Positions 8,311-17,779 of a stretch of DNA of 46,376 nt are shown here, one piece after another (the first letter of the stretch is position 1; every line of letters begins with the position of its first letter). Position numbers and translations under genes: made by a program. Below the pieces are notes generated by a model. That model had not been told where the DNA came from, did no database searches, and was given only the letters and a program-made list of their open reading frames with translations. Source of the stretch: Candidatus Methanomethylophilus sp. 1R26 (GTDB taxonomy: Archaea > Thermoplasmatota > Thermoplasmata > Methanomassiliicoccales > Methanomethylophilaceae); NCBI RefSeq assembly GCF_001481295.1, contig NZ_LOPS01000013.1:1-46376 (forward strand), read 5' to 3'.

Positions 8311-9631
8311 CCCAGGAGCCGGAGACCGTCCTCTGCGGCAGGATGTACCGCGGAGGGGAGCTGAAGTACACGGAGGTCGGCATAACCGACGGGAAGATCG
8401 TCACCGTCGGGAGCCTGGTGTCCGGCGGGGAGGACAGGATAGAGCTCGGCTCGAGCATGACCGTGCTCCCCGGCTTCATGGACCCGCATGTGCATTTCCG
8501 CGACCCCGGGATGACCCAGAAGGAGACATTCTCGACCGGGTCCATGTCAGCCCTATGCGGAGGCGTCACCTGCGTCCTCGATATGCCGAACACCAAGCCG
8601 CCGGTCACCGATATCGATACCCTCATGCGCAAGAAGGCCGCGGTCGCCGGGCGCTCGTATACCGACTACGGGCTTTTCGCCGCTCTCACAAAAGGGTGCC
8701 GGGCATCGCTTCTGGCACCGTATGTTCCGGCCTTCAAGCTCTTCATGGGTTCGACCACCGGGAACATCCTCTTCAACGATGACTCGGAGATCCCGGACGT
8801 TATGGCCGATGTCGCCCGTACCGGGAAGGTCGTCAGCGTGCACGCGGAAGACGACGACCTCATCGCGAAGGGCATCGAGGAGAAGTGCTGCCAGGACCAC
8901 CTAAGGGACCGCCCTGCCGAGGCCGAGTACTCGGCGCTCAGGCGTTTGGCGAGGTACTCAGGCTCCAACAGGATCAATATCTGCCATTGCACCAACGCCC
9001 CTCAGGCCGAGGAGGCGCACCGCCTGGGGTTCACCACCGAGGTGGCCATGCACCATCTGACGTTCTTCACCGGGAGATATGAGAGCGCCCTATACAAGGT
9101 CAACCCGCCGATCAGGGATAAAGTATCCCGCGACGGCCTCAGGGAGCTGTTCAGGCGCGGGGGCATTGACATGTTCGGTTCCGACCATGCCCCGCACACC
9201 CTCGATGAGAAATCGGCCGATTTCGATTCGGCGCCCGGGGGCATACCCGGCGTGGAGACCCAGATACCAATGGCCGCCGAGATGGTGAGGTCTGGGGAGA
9301 TCCCCCTGGAGCTGCTGGTCTCCATGGGCGCCGAGAACCCCGGCAGGATATTCTCCCAGCCTAAGGGCAGGATAGAGCCCGGATACGATGCCGACTTCGC
9401 GATCTTCGATATGCGCAGGGTCACCGAGATAGACGCCTCCAAACTGCATTCGAGGCCGGATTCACCCCTTACCGCGGGATGCGCGCGGTGTTCCCCGATA
9501 CCGTTATAATAAGGGGCCAGGTACAGGTCTCAGAAGGGGAGCCCTGCGCGGAGCCCCTCGGAAGGGATGTCTGTGGCCGAGTACGTAGTCGATTATTCCG
9601 AGGTTGCCGGGAAGAAGGCGGAATGCATTGA
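8307..9631 (+). CDS. pyrC: dihydroorotase (frameshifted near the C-terminus)
   Basis: Third step of pyrimidine synthesis: ring closure of carbamoyl aspartate to dihydroorotate. The zinc-binding DPHVHFRDPG motif (about residue 57), the NICHCTNA region and DMFGSDHAPHT (about residue 288) mark a type I amidohydrolase. A one-base loss near 9455 sends the raw reading frame to a stop at 9509. Reading on in the corrected frame restores SRAGFTPYRGMRAVFPD and IIRGQVQVSEGEP, the usual C-terminal strand, and continues to a TGA at 9629-9631 (about 441 aa). The true end may be nearer 9575, because homology-like sequence stops around GRDV and the next gene starts at 9567. Confidence 0.88.
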
Positions 9632-10691
9632 AGGCTGCGGCATGTGCTGTCTGTGCCAGCCGGAGGTCCTGCCTTCCGAGCGTGCCTATTTCAAGGAGAA
9701 CCATCCCCGGGACCTGGTGAGGACCAAAGGGCCCGAGCCCTACACCGCCCTCGCCCTCAAGAAAGGCTGCGGTTCCTGCGTCTTCCTGAACGGGGACCGG
9801 CGCTGCAGGGTGTACGGCCACAGGACCACCTACTGCAGGCAGTACCCGTACCACCTCTATGCCTCGGACCGCGTGCAGGTGGAACTGGACCTTTCCTGCC
9901 GCGGGCTGTGGACAGGGCGCGGTGCCTCTGCCCTGGATGAGGCGAAGGCCGTAGTGGCCGCCGCCTCCGACCGGCTTTCAGAGGCGGTGAAGGACGCATC
10001 GGCGGTCTACGAGGAGTTCTATGCCAATGCCCGCGCCGCCGGGGTCATGGCCGATTCGTCCATGCTCAGGATGTCGGTGTCGGAGCATCTGGACGATTTC
10101 ACGGACCTCGGGTTCATATCCCAGATACTGGCTCTTTCCGACTCCGATTCCGAGATGTCCATTTCCGGAGCGCTCAGGGGAGCGGCGTACGACATCAATG
10201 ACCTGAACGATGCCGCCCGTGCGGCGGCCATGGAATCGCTGTCGTCAGAGGATCCGGTCAACCTTCCCGTATACTGCGGCGAGGACCTCTCCTGGAACAT
10301 ATTCTCGGCCGCCGAGTCCGAGATCGTCTGGCACGTCCTGGACGGCGATGGGAACCTGGAGAGGAAAGGCTCCGCGCCCCCGCAGTCCATAAGGATCAAC
10401 GTCCCCAACGACGAGGGCAGGAAGGTCCTCGCCGACTACATCAGGGTGCTGAACGGCCGCGACAGCTTCCTCGGGAGTGTCTACTGGCTCATCGACGCCG
10501 ACGGGTACGCTGACGATATGGCCAACGCCTATTACGGGAGCATGGCCACGGCAGTCCTGGACATCCTCTGGAGGACAGCCCTCCTGGACAGGTTCTTCGG
10601 CACCGGTTTCGGGGCCAGGGGCATCAGGGATGCGGTGATCTTCTACGACATGGACAGGCTGGACGCGCCCGCTATCGGAGCGTTCGTCTGA
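9567..10691 (+). CDS. YkgJ-like cysteine-cluster protein
   Basis: 374 aa. The N-terminal 125 residues hold the putative zinc- or iron-chelating domain: CIEGCGMCCLC, then KKGCGSC and CRVYGHRTTYCRQYP, then a final DLSCRGLW, giving about a dozen metal-capable cysteines. The remaining 250 residues are helical and not recognised, so this is a long member; many YkgJ proteins are 100-250 aa. Last gene of the arsA-AMMECR1-pyrC operon. The start overlaps the restored end of dihydroorotase by up to 65 bases. Function in archaea is unknown; cluster assembly or metal handling is only a suggestion from the Cys pattern. Confidence 0.78.
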   Translation: MSVAEYVVDYSEVAGKKAECIEGCGMCCLCQPEVLPSERAYFKENHPRDLVRTKGPEPYTALALKKGCGSCVFLNGDRRCRVYGHRTTYCRQYPYHLYASDRVQVELDLSCRGLWTGRGASALDEAKAVVAAASDRLSEAVKDASAVYEEFYANARAAGVMADSSMLRMSVSEHLDDFTDLGFISQILALSDSDSEMSISGALRGAAYDINDLNDAARAAAMESLSSEDPVNLPVYCGEDLSWNIFSAAESEIVWHVLDGDGNLERKGSAPPQSIRINVPNDEGRKVLADYIRVLNGRDSFLGSVYWLIDADGYADDMANAYYGSMATAVLDILWRTALLDRFFGTGFGARGIRDAVIFYDMDRLDAPAIGAFV

Positions 10692-10818
10692 CCTCCGCCG
10701 GGGCCCTATTTTAATAGGATAACCTTTAATACTGACTGCTTTATCGCATGCCTGATAAGCCGCGGCCATGGCGTACAGTGCCTGAAGGACGCGGAGACGG
10801 CACACCTGCGGGCGGGGC

Positions 10819-10826
10819 CGTATAAA
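10819..10826 (+). promoter_or_regulatory. TATA box and RBS region of rpl37e
   Basis: CGTATAAACG lies about 25 bases before the ATG at 10846, with AAAGGAGAC 8-12 bases before the ATG as ribosome-binding site. Confidence 0.4.
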
Positions 10827-10845
10827 CGATAAAGGAGACTTCGAA

Positions 10846-11016
10846 ATGGGAGCAGGTACAGCAGCACAGGGAAGGCACAACAAATTCAAGACCCATATCC
10901 CCTGCCGCAGGTGCGGGAAGCGCTCGTACAACGTCAGGAAGGGCTACTGCGCTTCCTGCGGCTACGGCAAGACCGCGAGGATCAGGTCCTACGAGTGGGC
11001 CAAGATCCGCGACTGA
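10846..11016 (+). CDS. rpl37e: 50S ribosomal protein L37e
   Basis: 56 aa zinc-ribbon protein of the large subunit. Sequence features are [19 protein letters not shown] and a second CASC pair (C-x2-C...C-x2-C zinc finger), ending [12 protein letters not shown], matching eL37 over its whole length. Preceded by a good ribosome-binding site. The Sm-like (lsm) gene that usually precedes rpl37e in archaea is not recognisable in the 150 bp upstream. purF begins 31 bases downstream and may be cotranscribed. Confidence 0.95.
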   Translation: MGAGTAAQGRHNKFKTHIPCRRCGKRSYNVRKGYCASCGYGKTARIRSYEWAKIRD

Positions 11017-11047
11017 CGGGATAAGGGAAACAGTTCAACGGATCATC

Positions 11048-12450
11048 ATGGGCCCTTGGCATCACTGCGGAGTAGTCGGCATCGCCGCCGATCATAACGT
11101 GGTACCTTCTCTGCAGAAGGTCCTGATGATCATCCAGAACCGCGGACAGGATTCCGCGGGGATCTCCGTCTACGACGGGATGAAGATAAACACGGTGAAG
11201 GACATCGGTCTTGTCCAGACCGCTCTTCCCAAAAGCCGCATCGAGAACCTCTCGGGCAAGATAGGCATAGGGCACGTGAGGTACGCCACCACCGGCTCCA
11301 AGGGGATCGAGAACGCCCAGCCTATGACCATGGTCGCTTCGGCGGGCATGATCGCCGTCGCGCATAACGGCGACATCACCAATTATGACAGGCTGAAGGC
11401 GAAGTACATGGAGTCCGGGTCCGCCTTCCAGACCAGTTCGGACACAGAGCTCATCATCAAGATCCTCAGCAAGAACCTCGGGCAGAACGGCGATTACGTA
11501 GCTGCTATCCGCTCCACCATGGGCGAGATCGGCTGTGCATATGCCCTTGCCTCATGATCAACGGGCGCCTGTTCGGGATCCGCGACCCCTGCGGGATCAG
11601 GCCCCTCATCATCGGGAAGCTGGACGACGGGTACATGGTGGTCTCCGAGAGCGCCGCCATCGATGCCCTCGGCGGTGAGATCGTCAGGGATGTCATGCCG
11701 GGGGAGATAGTGGAGCTGACCAAGGACGGCATAAAATCCTATCCTCCCAGGATAAAGGCCGACAGGGCGTACTGCATGTTCGAATGGGTCTATTTCGCGA
11801 GGCCCGATTCCGTCATCGACGGCATGTCCGTATACCAGGTCCGCAGGAACATCGGGAGGATCCTGGCCAGGGAGCACCCGTGCCCCGATGCCGACCTCGT
11901 CATGCCTATCCCCGATTCCGGGAGGGCGCACGCCATCGGGTTCTCGAACGAGTCCGGAGTCCCGTATGAGGAGGGCTTCATGAAGAACCGTTTCGCCGAG
12001 AGGACCTTCATCCTCCCTGACCAGAAGGAGAGGGAGAAGGCCGTTGCGACCAAGATGAACCCCATCAAGAGCACTGTGAGCGGCAAGAAGATCGTCATCG
12101 TCGATGATTCCATAGTCCGCGGCACCACTCTGAAACAGCTTGTCACCATGCTCAGGAACGCAGGCGCCGTCGAGGTCCACGTCAGGATCGGGTGCCCGCC
12201 GATCATCGCCCCCTGCTATTACGGGGTCGATATGAAGACGAGGGACCAGTTCATCGCCAACAAGCATGATGTCGAAGAGATCAGGAAGATAATCGGCGCC
12301 GACAGCCTCGGTTATATCAGCGTCCCCGGCCTGGTCGAGGCGTGCTGCAAGCCCGAATCGGAGCTCTGCCTTGCCTGCGTCACGGGCAGGTATCCTACCC
12401 GCATAGACGGCGAGGTCCAGCGTTTCCAAGCCCGTCTCGACACAGAGTGA
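11048..12450 (+). CDS. purF: amidophosphoribosyltransferase (frameshifted)
   Basis: First committed step of purine synthesis: PRPP plus glutamine to phosphoribosylamine. 467 aa after correcting a one-base loss near 11550. The N-terminal nucleophile is Cys7 in MGPWHHCGVVG, so a six-residue propeptide must be removed. NRGQDSAGIS and GHVRYATTG mark the glutaminase domain, and IVIVDDSIVRGTT is the PRPP-binding loop. C-terminal cysteines in CCKPESELCLACVTGRYPT match the 4Fe-4S type seen in Bacillus PurF. The break falls between ...CAYALA and LMINGRLFGIRDP, exactly where one base restores the frame. Confidence 0.95.
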
Positions 12451-12500
12451 GCCGGATACTGGCACTATGTTCTCCCAGCAGCCTCCGCGGCTTGAGAATC

Positions 12501-12508
12501 TATAAATA
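12501..12508 (+). promoter_or_regulatory. TATA box of tRNA-Ala
   Basis: TATAAATA about 30-36 bases upstream of the tRNA 5' end. Confidence 0.55.
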
Positions 12509-12536
12509 CAACCATATAATCAAGGGTTCATCAACT

Positions 12537-12609
12537 GGGCAGGTAGATCAGTTGGAAGATCGCTACATTGGCATTGTAGAGGTCGTGAGTTCGAATCTCG
12601 CCCTGTCCA
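12537..12609 (+). tRNA. tRNA-Ala (GGC)
   Basis: Acceptor GGGCAGG/CCTGTCC includes the G3-U70 pair that defines alanine tRNA. D-stem GATC/GATC, anticodon stem CTACA/TGTAG with loop TTGGCAT (anticodon GGC), T-arm GTGAG-TTCGAAT-CTCGC, discriminator A. CCA is not encoded. No intron. Immediately followed by a run of six T. Confidence 0.95.
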
Positions 12610-12611
12610 CC

Positions 12612-12617
12612 TTTTTT
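12612..12617 (+). terminator. oligo-T terminator of tRNA-Ala
   Basis: Six consecutive T directly after the tRNA, the usual archaeal oligo-U terminator. Confidence 0.55.
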
Positions 12618-13087
12618 ATCACACCGATCGACGTCTGCTGCCGTATTGTCAGTCCGTTCCGATCAGACTCTGTACAGATTCCGTTGCACGGCATCCATTC
12701 TCACGGTCCACATGTTCCAGAATGGATGTCTAGACGCAGTGGGACATAACCGCGACGGGGAGGATCTGAAACAGACCAACATGGCCAGGGTCACGGACGG
12801 CGATGGGATACCGGTGATGTTTCGCATGCCCCAGGAAGTATAGCCGATATGGCGGTGATGCAACAGACTGTGCAGGACATTAAAGAGATGGAATGCAACG
12901 GTTCATGTTCATGGACAGGGTTCGAGACTATGGCCAATATATCTGCCTTTAAATTCAGGTGCATAACTAATGTTATTCTCTATTAGCGTGATTGTGGGCT
13001 TCATGTCATTTTACTTCTTTCAACTGTCTATTTAGTTTTTGAATTTTTTCATTCATTTCACTATACAATTTGATCATCATAACAATA
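12618..13087. other. 470-bp gap without a recognised gene
   Basis: The first half is GC-balanced and the second half AT-rich, with poly-T and TTAG-rich stretches. No open frame with recognisable protein features, no tRNA-like fold and no repeats were seen. Confidence 0.5.
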
Positions 13088-13669
13088 TCAATGCGTTATC
13101 TGTATCGAGATATCATCGTGCGTCTTATTCGCTGTTAAAATGACGAAGTCCAACGAGTTGATATCTTCCAACTTAATTTTTCCGTTCAAATGGAGCTCTA
13201 TCACAGCCGTTCCGGATCCTCCGACAGTAATTACTTCTGGAGAGCCATTGGCCTTCGCTATGTAGATGGAATGTCCACCGTCCGGCCACGCTCTAACGTA
13301 AGCATATTTTGATGAAGTATCATCATTGAAACTGCATAGGACTTTGTCAACATCAAGTCCGGCAGGAATGGAGAATTCTACCCCCATATCATCCGCCCCA
13401 CCTACGATCAAATCGGCAACGATGGTTGCACTCAGTGAGTTCTTGTCCCGTGTAAGGAAGATTATTCCCTCTACAGAAGTGCCGGCATCGGAACATGCCG
13501 CATCAAATTTAGTGAGCGATGCGAGTCCGTTATTGACTGGATTCCGATACTCGTGATATCCTTCATCCTTATCCAATGCAATATACGCGATTGTTGTTAT
13601 CAGGAGTACAAATGATAAAATTGTAATGTATATTTTATGATTCTTCTTCATTATATCGCCTAATATCAC
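13088..13669 (-). CDS. small membrane-anchored extracellular protein, unknown function
   Basis: Up to 193 aa; the Met at 13651 directly before KKNHK is the more likely start (187 aa). Residues about 8-27 of that form are a single hydrophobic signal anchor (IYITILSFVLLITTIAYIAL). The rest is a polar, beta-predicted extracellular domain with paired motifs VEGIIFLTRD and GTAVIELHLNGKIKL. No family recognised. Low GC, like the other surface proteins in the window, and flanked by AT-rich DNA on both sides. It stands alone, convergent with nothing and divergent from pncB. Confidence 0.6.
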   Translation of the reverse strand: MILGDIMKKNHKIYITILSFVLLITTIAYIALDKDEGYHEYRNPVNNGLASLTKFDAACSDAGTSVEGIIFLTRDKNSLSATIVADLIVGGADDMGVEFSIPAGLDVDKVLCSFNDDTSSKYAYVRAWPDGGHSIYIAKANGSPEVITVGGSGTAVIELHLNGKIKLEDINSLDFVILTANKTHDDISIQITH

Positions 13670-13948
13670 TATTCATACATATTGGAATATACATCCAACA
13701 TTATTTAATCGTATCGTAAAACAGAATTGACAGATCAACTGTGTTTTATATTTCCGAGTCAGTCATACGCCGTTATCTTCTTCTGATGTGCAGGAAATTC
13801 GGGCCATTTTTTGATTATGGATCGCCTTTCCGCCTCAAGAGATGCGGAAACGTTCGGTTGATTGAAGCGACCGCCGGCAGAAGCGGACACAGGTTCCGTT
13901 CTGTCCGTGCAGAAAATTAAAATCGGCCGGCGCATAGCCGCACTAAGC

Positions 13949-15388
13949 ATGAACAAGGAAAACCTCTCGCTTCTCTGCGATTTCTATGAGTATACGATGG
14001 CCAACGGTTACTTAGAATCCGGGATGGAGGATAGGAAGGTCTGTTTCGACATGTTCTTCAGGAATGTGCCGGACGGCGGCGGTTTCGCCATCATGGCAGG
14101 GCTCGAGCAGGCCATAGAGCGCATCGAGAACATGCATTTCGAGGAGGAGGACATTGAATACTTCCGCTCCAAAGGGGTGTTCTCCGAGAGGTTCCTGGAG
14201 TATCTTCGGAAATTCAGATTCTCCGGCGACGTCTATGCGGTCCCAGAGGGTACGCCGATCTTCCCCATGGAGCCCATAGTCACCGTGGTCGCGCCTGCGC
14301 CGCAGGCCCAGATGCTGGAGACCCTGCTCCTGATGACCATCAACCATCAGTCCCTGATAGCCACCAAGGCCAACAGGATCGTCCGCGCCGCCGACGGGAG
14401 GGGCGTCGCGGAATTCGGGTCGCGCCGCGCTCAGGGGTCGGAGGCGGCCATCCTCGGCGCGAGGGCGGCCTACATCGGGGGGTGCGTAGGCACCGCCTGC
14501 ACCCTGTCCGATGAGAGGTTCGGAGTGCCGGCAAGCGGCACCATGGCGCACAGCTGGGTCCTGATGTTCGATTCGGAGCTCGAGGCATTCAGGCAGTACT
14601 GCCGGCTCTACCCCGACAACGCCGTCCTTCTGGTGGACACATACGACGCCCTCGGGAGGGGCGTGCCGGATGCGATAACGGCGTTCAAGGAGGCCGGCAT
14701 AACCAAGGGCGGCATCCGCCTCGATTCCGGGGACCTTGCGTTCCTTACCAGGAGGGCCCGCGCGATGCTCGATGAGGCCGGCCTCCCCGGCATAAAGATA
14801 GTCGCGTCCAACTCCCTGGACGAGTACATCATAAAGGACCTGATCGAGCAGGGCGCCTGCATCGATTCCTTCGGGGTCGGGGACAGGCTCATCACCAGCC
14901 ACAGCAACCCGGTATTCGGAGGGGTCTACAAACTGGCGGCCGTGGAGGAGAACGGTCAGATAGTCCCGAAGATCAAGATCTCCAACAACGTCTCGAAGAT
15001 CACCATTCCCGGATACAAGAAGGTCTACCGCCTCTACGGGAAGGCCGACGGCAGGGCGCTCGCCGACCTCGTATGCCTTGCCGACGAGGAGATCGATCAG
15101 TCCAAGCCGCTGACCATCTTCGACCCAGATGCCCCGTGGAAGAAGAAGACCCTGACAGATTTCACCGTCAGGCCCCTGCAGGTCAAGGTGTTCGAAGGCG
15201 GGAAGAAAGTGTATCGCTGCCCCCCGCTGGGCAAGGTCAGGGAATACTGCGCCGAGCAGATCGGCACCCTATGGGAAGAGGTCAAGAGGTTCTCCAACCC
15301 CCAGACTTATTATGTGGACCTGTCGGACAGGCTGTGGAAGATGAAGCGCTCCATGCTCGATAACGGCGGGCTGTACAGGCCGGAATGA
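13949..15388 (+). CDS. pncB: nicotinate phosphoribosyltransferase
   Basis: 479 aa, NAD salvage: nicotinate plus PRPP to nicotinate mononucleotide. The start MNKENLSLLCDFYEYTMANGY matches the family N-terminus apart from its length, which supports ATG 13949 over upstream options. SGTMAHSWVLMF contains the His that is phosphorylated, and GGIRLDSGDLAFLT and the SNSLDE region bind phosphoribose. Length is that of the longer bacterial/archaeal class. Monocistronic, followed by a strong hairpin. Intact. Confidence 0.95.
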   Translation: MNKENLSLLCDFYEYTMANGYLESGMEDRKVCFDMFFRNVPDGGGFAIMAGLEQAIERIENMHFEEEDIEYFRSKGVFSERFLEYLRKFRFSGDVYAVPEGTPIFPMEPIVTVVAPAPQAQMLETLLLMTINHQSLIATKANRIVRAADGRGVAEFGSRRAQGSEAAILGARAAYIGGCVGTACTLSDERFGVPASGTMAHSWVLMFDSELEAFRQYCRLYPDNAVLLVDTYDALGRGVPDAITAFKEAGITKGGIRLDSGDLAFLTRRARAMLDEAGLPGIKIVASNSLDEYIIKDLIEQGACIDSFGVGDRLITSHSNPVFGGVYKLAAVEENGQIVPKIKISNNVSKITIPGYKKVYRLYGKADGRALADLVCLADEEIDQSKPLTIFDPDAPWKKKTLTDFTVRPLQVKVFEGGKKVYRCPPLGKVREYCAEQIGTLWEEVKRFSNPQTYYVDLSDRLWKMKRSMLDNGGLYRPE

Positions 15389-15433
15389 ACCGGCGCGGCC
15401 CGCCGCCCTCCTGAATGGCGGCGGACCGGAAAA

Positions 15434-15455
15434 GAGAGGGGCGGGCGCCCCTCTC
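15434..15455. terminator. bidirectional hairpin between convergent pncB and MFS gene
   Basis: GAGAGGGGC/GCCCCTCTC, 9 bp around a GGGC loop, about 45 bases after the pncB stop and 27 before the MFS stop. Confidence 0.5.
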
Positions 15456-15481
15456 GGAAAAGGTTTCGGGGACTGCAGACC

Positions 15482-16825
15482 TCAGTCGTTCTTCTCAGGC
15501 TTCCTCCCGAACTTCAGACCCTCGTCCTCATGCCCCTTCTCGACTGAGAGCAGAGCGCACACGAGAGCGATCAGCATCATGATGAATGCCATGAGCCAGA
15601 GGTCCTGGAACTCGCCCAGGGTCTTGTCGGAGATTATGAACCCTCCTATGGTGATGAGTATCGCGCCTCCGGCGAAGGGGAACAGGTTCAGGGCAGCCGT
15701 CGACGTACCTGCCATGGCCACCGGGAAGAGCTCCTTGATCTGCGCGTATGAGACCACGAAGAACCCGCCGAAGAACCCGAACAGGAAATTGATCGCTCCC
15801 TGGACCGCCATATTGTCCATGCCGTCGCTGCCGGCCGTCAGCCATATGACCGCCCAGACAAGGGTGTACACGGCAGTGCCGAACACCATGACCTTCTTCC
15901 TTGAGTGGAACACGCGGTCGGAAAGCATCCCTGCCAGGGGGCATCCGAACACCATCCCGATGCCGACCATGGTGACCATGAGCGACGCTTCGGTATTGGA
16001 GAAGTCATAGATGTTCTTGTAGAACGATCCGGACTGGGATGCCTGCCAGAGCATGATGGTGCCGTACATGAAGAAGAACCATATCGCAAGGGGCCAGAAC
16101 TTCCTGCCCCCGCCGAACGTCAGCTTCAGGGCCTCGACGGTGCCCATCTTGGCCGATGTCGACTCGGTGACGGGCTCCCCGGTCTCCTCGGAGACGATCT
16201 CCTCGATGCTCGGGAGGCCGAGTTCCGAGGGGTGGTTCCTGACGAAGTACCAGCAGAGCAGCGAGATGGCGGCGGTGACGACCGCGAGGACCAGGTAGGT
16301 GTTCTGGATTCCCAGACCGTCCATCATCACGACCATCGGCGTGGCTGCGGCGATGCCTCCGACGTTCCCGACCAGGAGCAGGACGCCGCTCATCGATGCG
16401 AACTCGTTCTTCCTGTACCATACGGCCAGGACCTTCATTATCGGTATGTATACGACCGCGGCGCCGATCCCTATCAGGAACTTCCCGGCGATCATCAGGT
16501 CGAACTCGCTGAAGGTATCGGCGAGGGCGCTCAGCACGGAACCCAGCGCAATCAGCATGACGAATATGCTGGCGGCCTTCCTGGGCCCCATCCTGTCGGT
16601 GAGTATCCCGCTGGGTATCTGCATCAGCGTATAGGCGTATAGGTAGGCCGATGCGAGCAGGGCGATCGAGGACGAACCTACCTCGAACGAGTCCTGCAGG
16701 GTATCGGATATCGCACCTCCTGTCGTACGGTGGAAGTAGACGAAGAAGTACGCGATAGCCAGGACAATGAAGATGATCCATCTGTAGGACAGCATCTTCG
16801 TCTTCTTAGCATCGTCTATTGTCAT
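15482..16825 (-). CDS. MFS transporter
   Basis: 447 aa with 12 predicted transmembrane helices in two halves. The motif-A-like loop GILTDRMGPRKA follows helix 2, and the second-half equivalent is GMLSDRVFHSRKK. The central cytoplasmic loop between helices 6 and 7 is acidic (EEIVSEETGEPV). The first helix region contains YFHRTTGGAI, seen in the glycerol-3-phosphate/hexuronate-like MFS group. Substrate unknown. Intact and probably monocistronic. Confidence 0.9.
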   Translation of the reverse strand: MTIDDAKKTKMLSYRWIIFIVLAIAYFFVYFHRTTGGAISDTLQDSFEVGSSSIALLASAYLYAYTLMQIPSGILTDRMGPRKAASIFVMLIALGSVLSALADTFSEFDLMIAGKFLIGIGAAVVYIPIMKVLAVWYRKNEFASMSGVLLLVGNVGGIAAATPMVVMMDGLGIQNTYLVLAVVTAAISLLCWYFVRNHPSELGLPSIEEIVSEETGEPVTESTSAKMGTVEALKLTFGGGRKFWPLAIWFFFMYGTIMLWQASQSGSFYKNIYDFSNTEASLMVTMVGIGMVFGCPLAGMLSDRVFHSRKKVMVFGTAVYTLVWAVIWLTAGSDGMDNMAVQGAINFLFGFFGGFFVVSYAQIKELFPVAMAGTSTAALNLFPFAGGAILITIGGFIISDKTLGEFQDLWLMAFIMMLIALVCALLSVEKGHEDEGLKFGRKPEKND

Positions 16826-16932
16826 ACATATTCCTCCTGTGTATATTTACGACGAGGCAATCCAACCTCCTATTAGCATCTGAATGTAGGTAATTAACGG
16901 GGTTTGCGAACATGTTTCCGGTATGTTCGCCC

Positions 16933-17715
16933 TTAAAAATCAGAATGCAGCATTACGTGCGGAAAACATGTAAAAACATGATGTCTGGATATGCGGTATC
17001 GGTCGCAGAGTTCCCAGTCGACCCTGTCGAAAAGTAGCTTCTTGTACGCGTTGCCGTATTTCGAGAACGGCGACCTGAAGATCCTGTTCTCGGACATGGT
17101 GCGCGCCAGCCACAGCGGTATCGCGGTCGCGGTCTTGATCTCCATGAGCGTTCCCCCGGGGATGAGTTCGGTCCCTCCTGCCGGCAGGGATATGTCCAGG
17201 CCGTCGAGGCGGGCGGTTATGCGCTCATCGAATGTGATCCTCAGATCGAGGGCGCTGTCCAGCGGGCGGAGCGCCTCCCTCTCGTATGAAAGGTACATCG
17301 CGGGACCGAGCCCCGGATAGTTCCTGAACATGTAGGAGATTTCCCTCCCTACCTGCGTGTCGGGGCCGCTCCCTCCCCTGTCCAGCCATTCCTCGGCCTC
17401 TGCCTCAGTAAGTGCCAGACGTCTTTTGTAGACGATCCCGAGGTACTTCTTCTTGAGCTCCACGAAGATCCTGGAATCTGGGCCGGGCGCGCCGTAGGAG
17501 CGGGTCCTGAGCTTCTCCTTGTAGGCGGGCTTCTCGATGGACCTGCGGGCGAGGATGAAATCGGGGGTGTCGTAGTAGATGTTGCGGATCTCGGTGCGTC
17601 CGTAGCTGTCGACGGCCATGCGCCCGTCCAGGACATCCAGGACGGCGCGTTTCTGGTCCGGGTTCATCACATACTTCATCTCGACCCGCCTGAAAGTAGA
17701 CTGGTAGTCCGCCAT
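16933..17715 (-). CDS. VTC-domain polyphosphate polymerase-like protein
   Basis: 260 aa from Met 17715 (MADYQSTFRRVEMKYVM); the frame is open to 17748. The fold is the triphosphate-tunnel VTC domain: FRRVEMKYV at the N-terminus, IRNIYYDTPDF, the basic KLRTRSYG strand, FVELKKKY, KRRLAL, and the late acidic MEIK strand. In yeast Vtc4 this domain makes polyphosphate from ATP. Bacterial and archaeal single-domain versions are often found with DUF4956 and CotH genes, as here. It is divergent from the 8-TM gene (65-bp shared promoter region). The stop is TAA. Confidence 0.88.
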   Translation of the reverse strand: MADYQSTFRRVEMKYVMNPDQKRAVLDVLDGRMAVDSYGRTEIRNIYYDTPDFILARRSIEKPAYKEKLRTRSYGAPGPDSRIFVELKKKYLGIVYKRRLALTEAEAEEWLDRGGSGPDTQVGREISYMFRNYPGLGPAMYLSYEREALRPLDSALDLRITFDERITARLDGLDISLPAGGTELIPGGTLMEIKTATAIPLWLARTMSENRIFRSPFSKYGNAYKKLLFDRVDWELCDRYRISRHHVFTCFPHVMLHSDF

Positions 17716-17779
17716 GGTCTGACCCCCTTCGATATCCGGAATGCACACCCATTAATAATCTCCTGCCGTTAGCCTGCCC

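Noticed and set aside
10692-10845. lsm gene expected before rpl37e
   Set aside because: The 150 bases hold only a short frame without Sm motifs.
11048-12450. Programmed frameshifting in purF, htpG or the cfb genes
   Set aside because: No slippery site with downstream pseudoknot is evident, and the same kind of one-base change appears in 17 unrelated genes, which fits sequence error.
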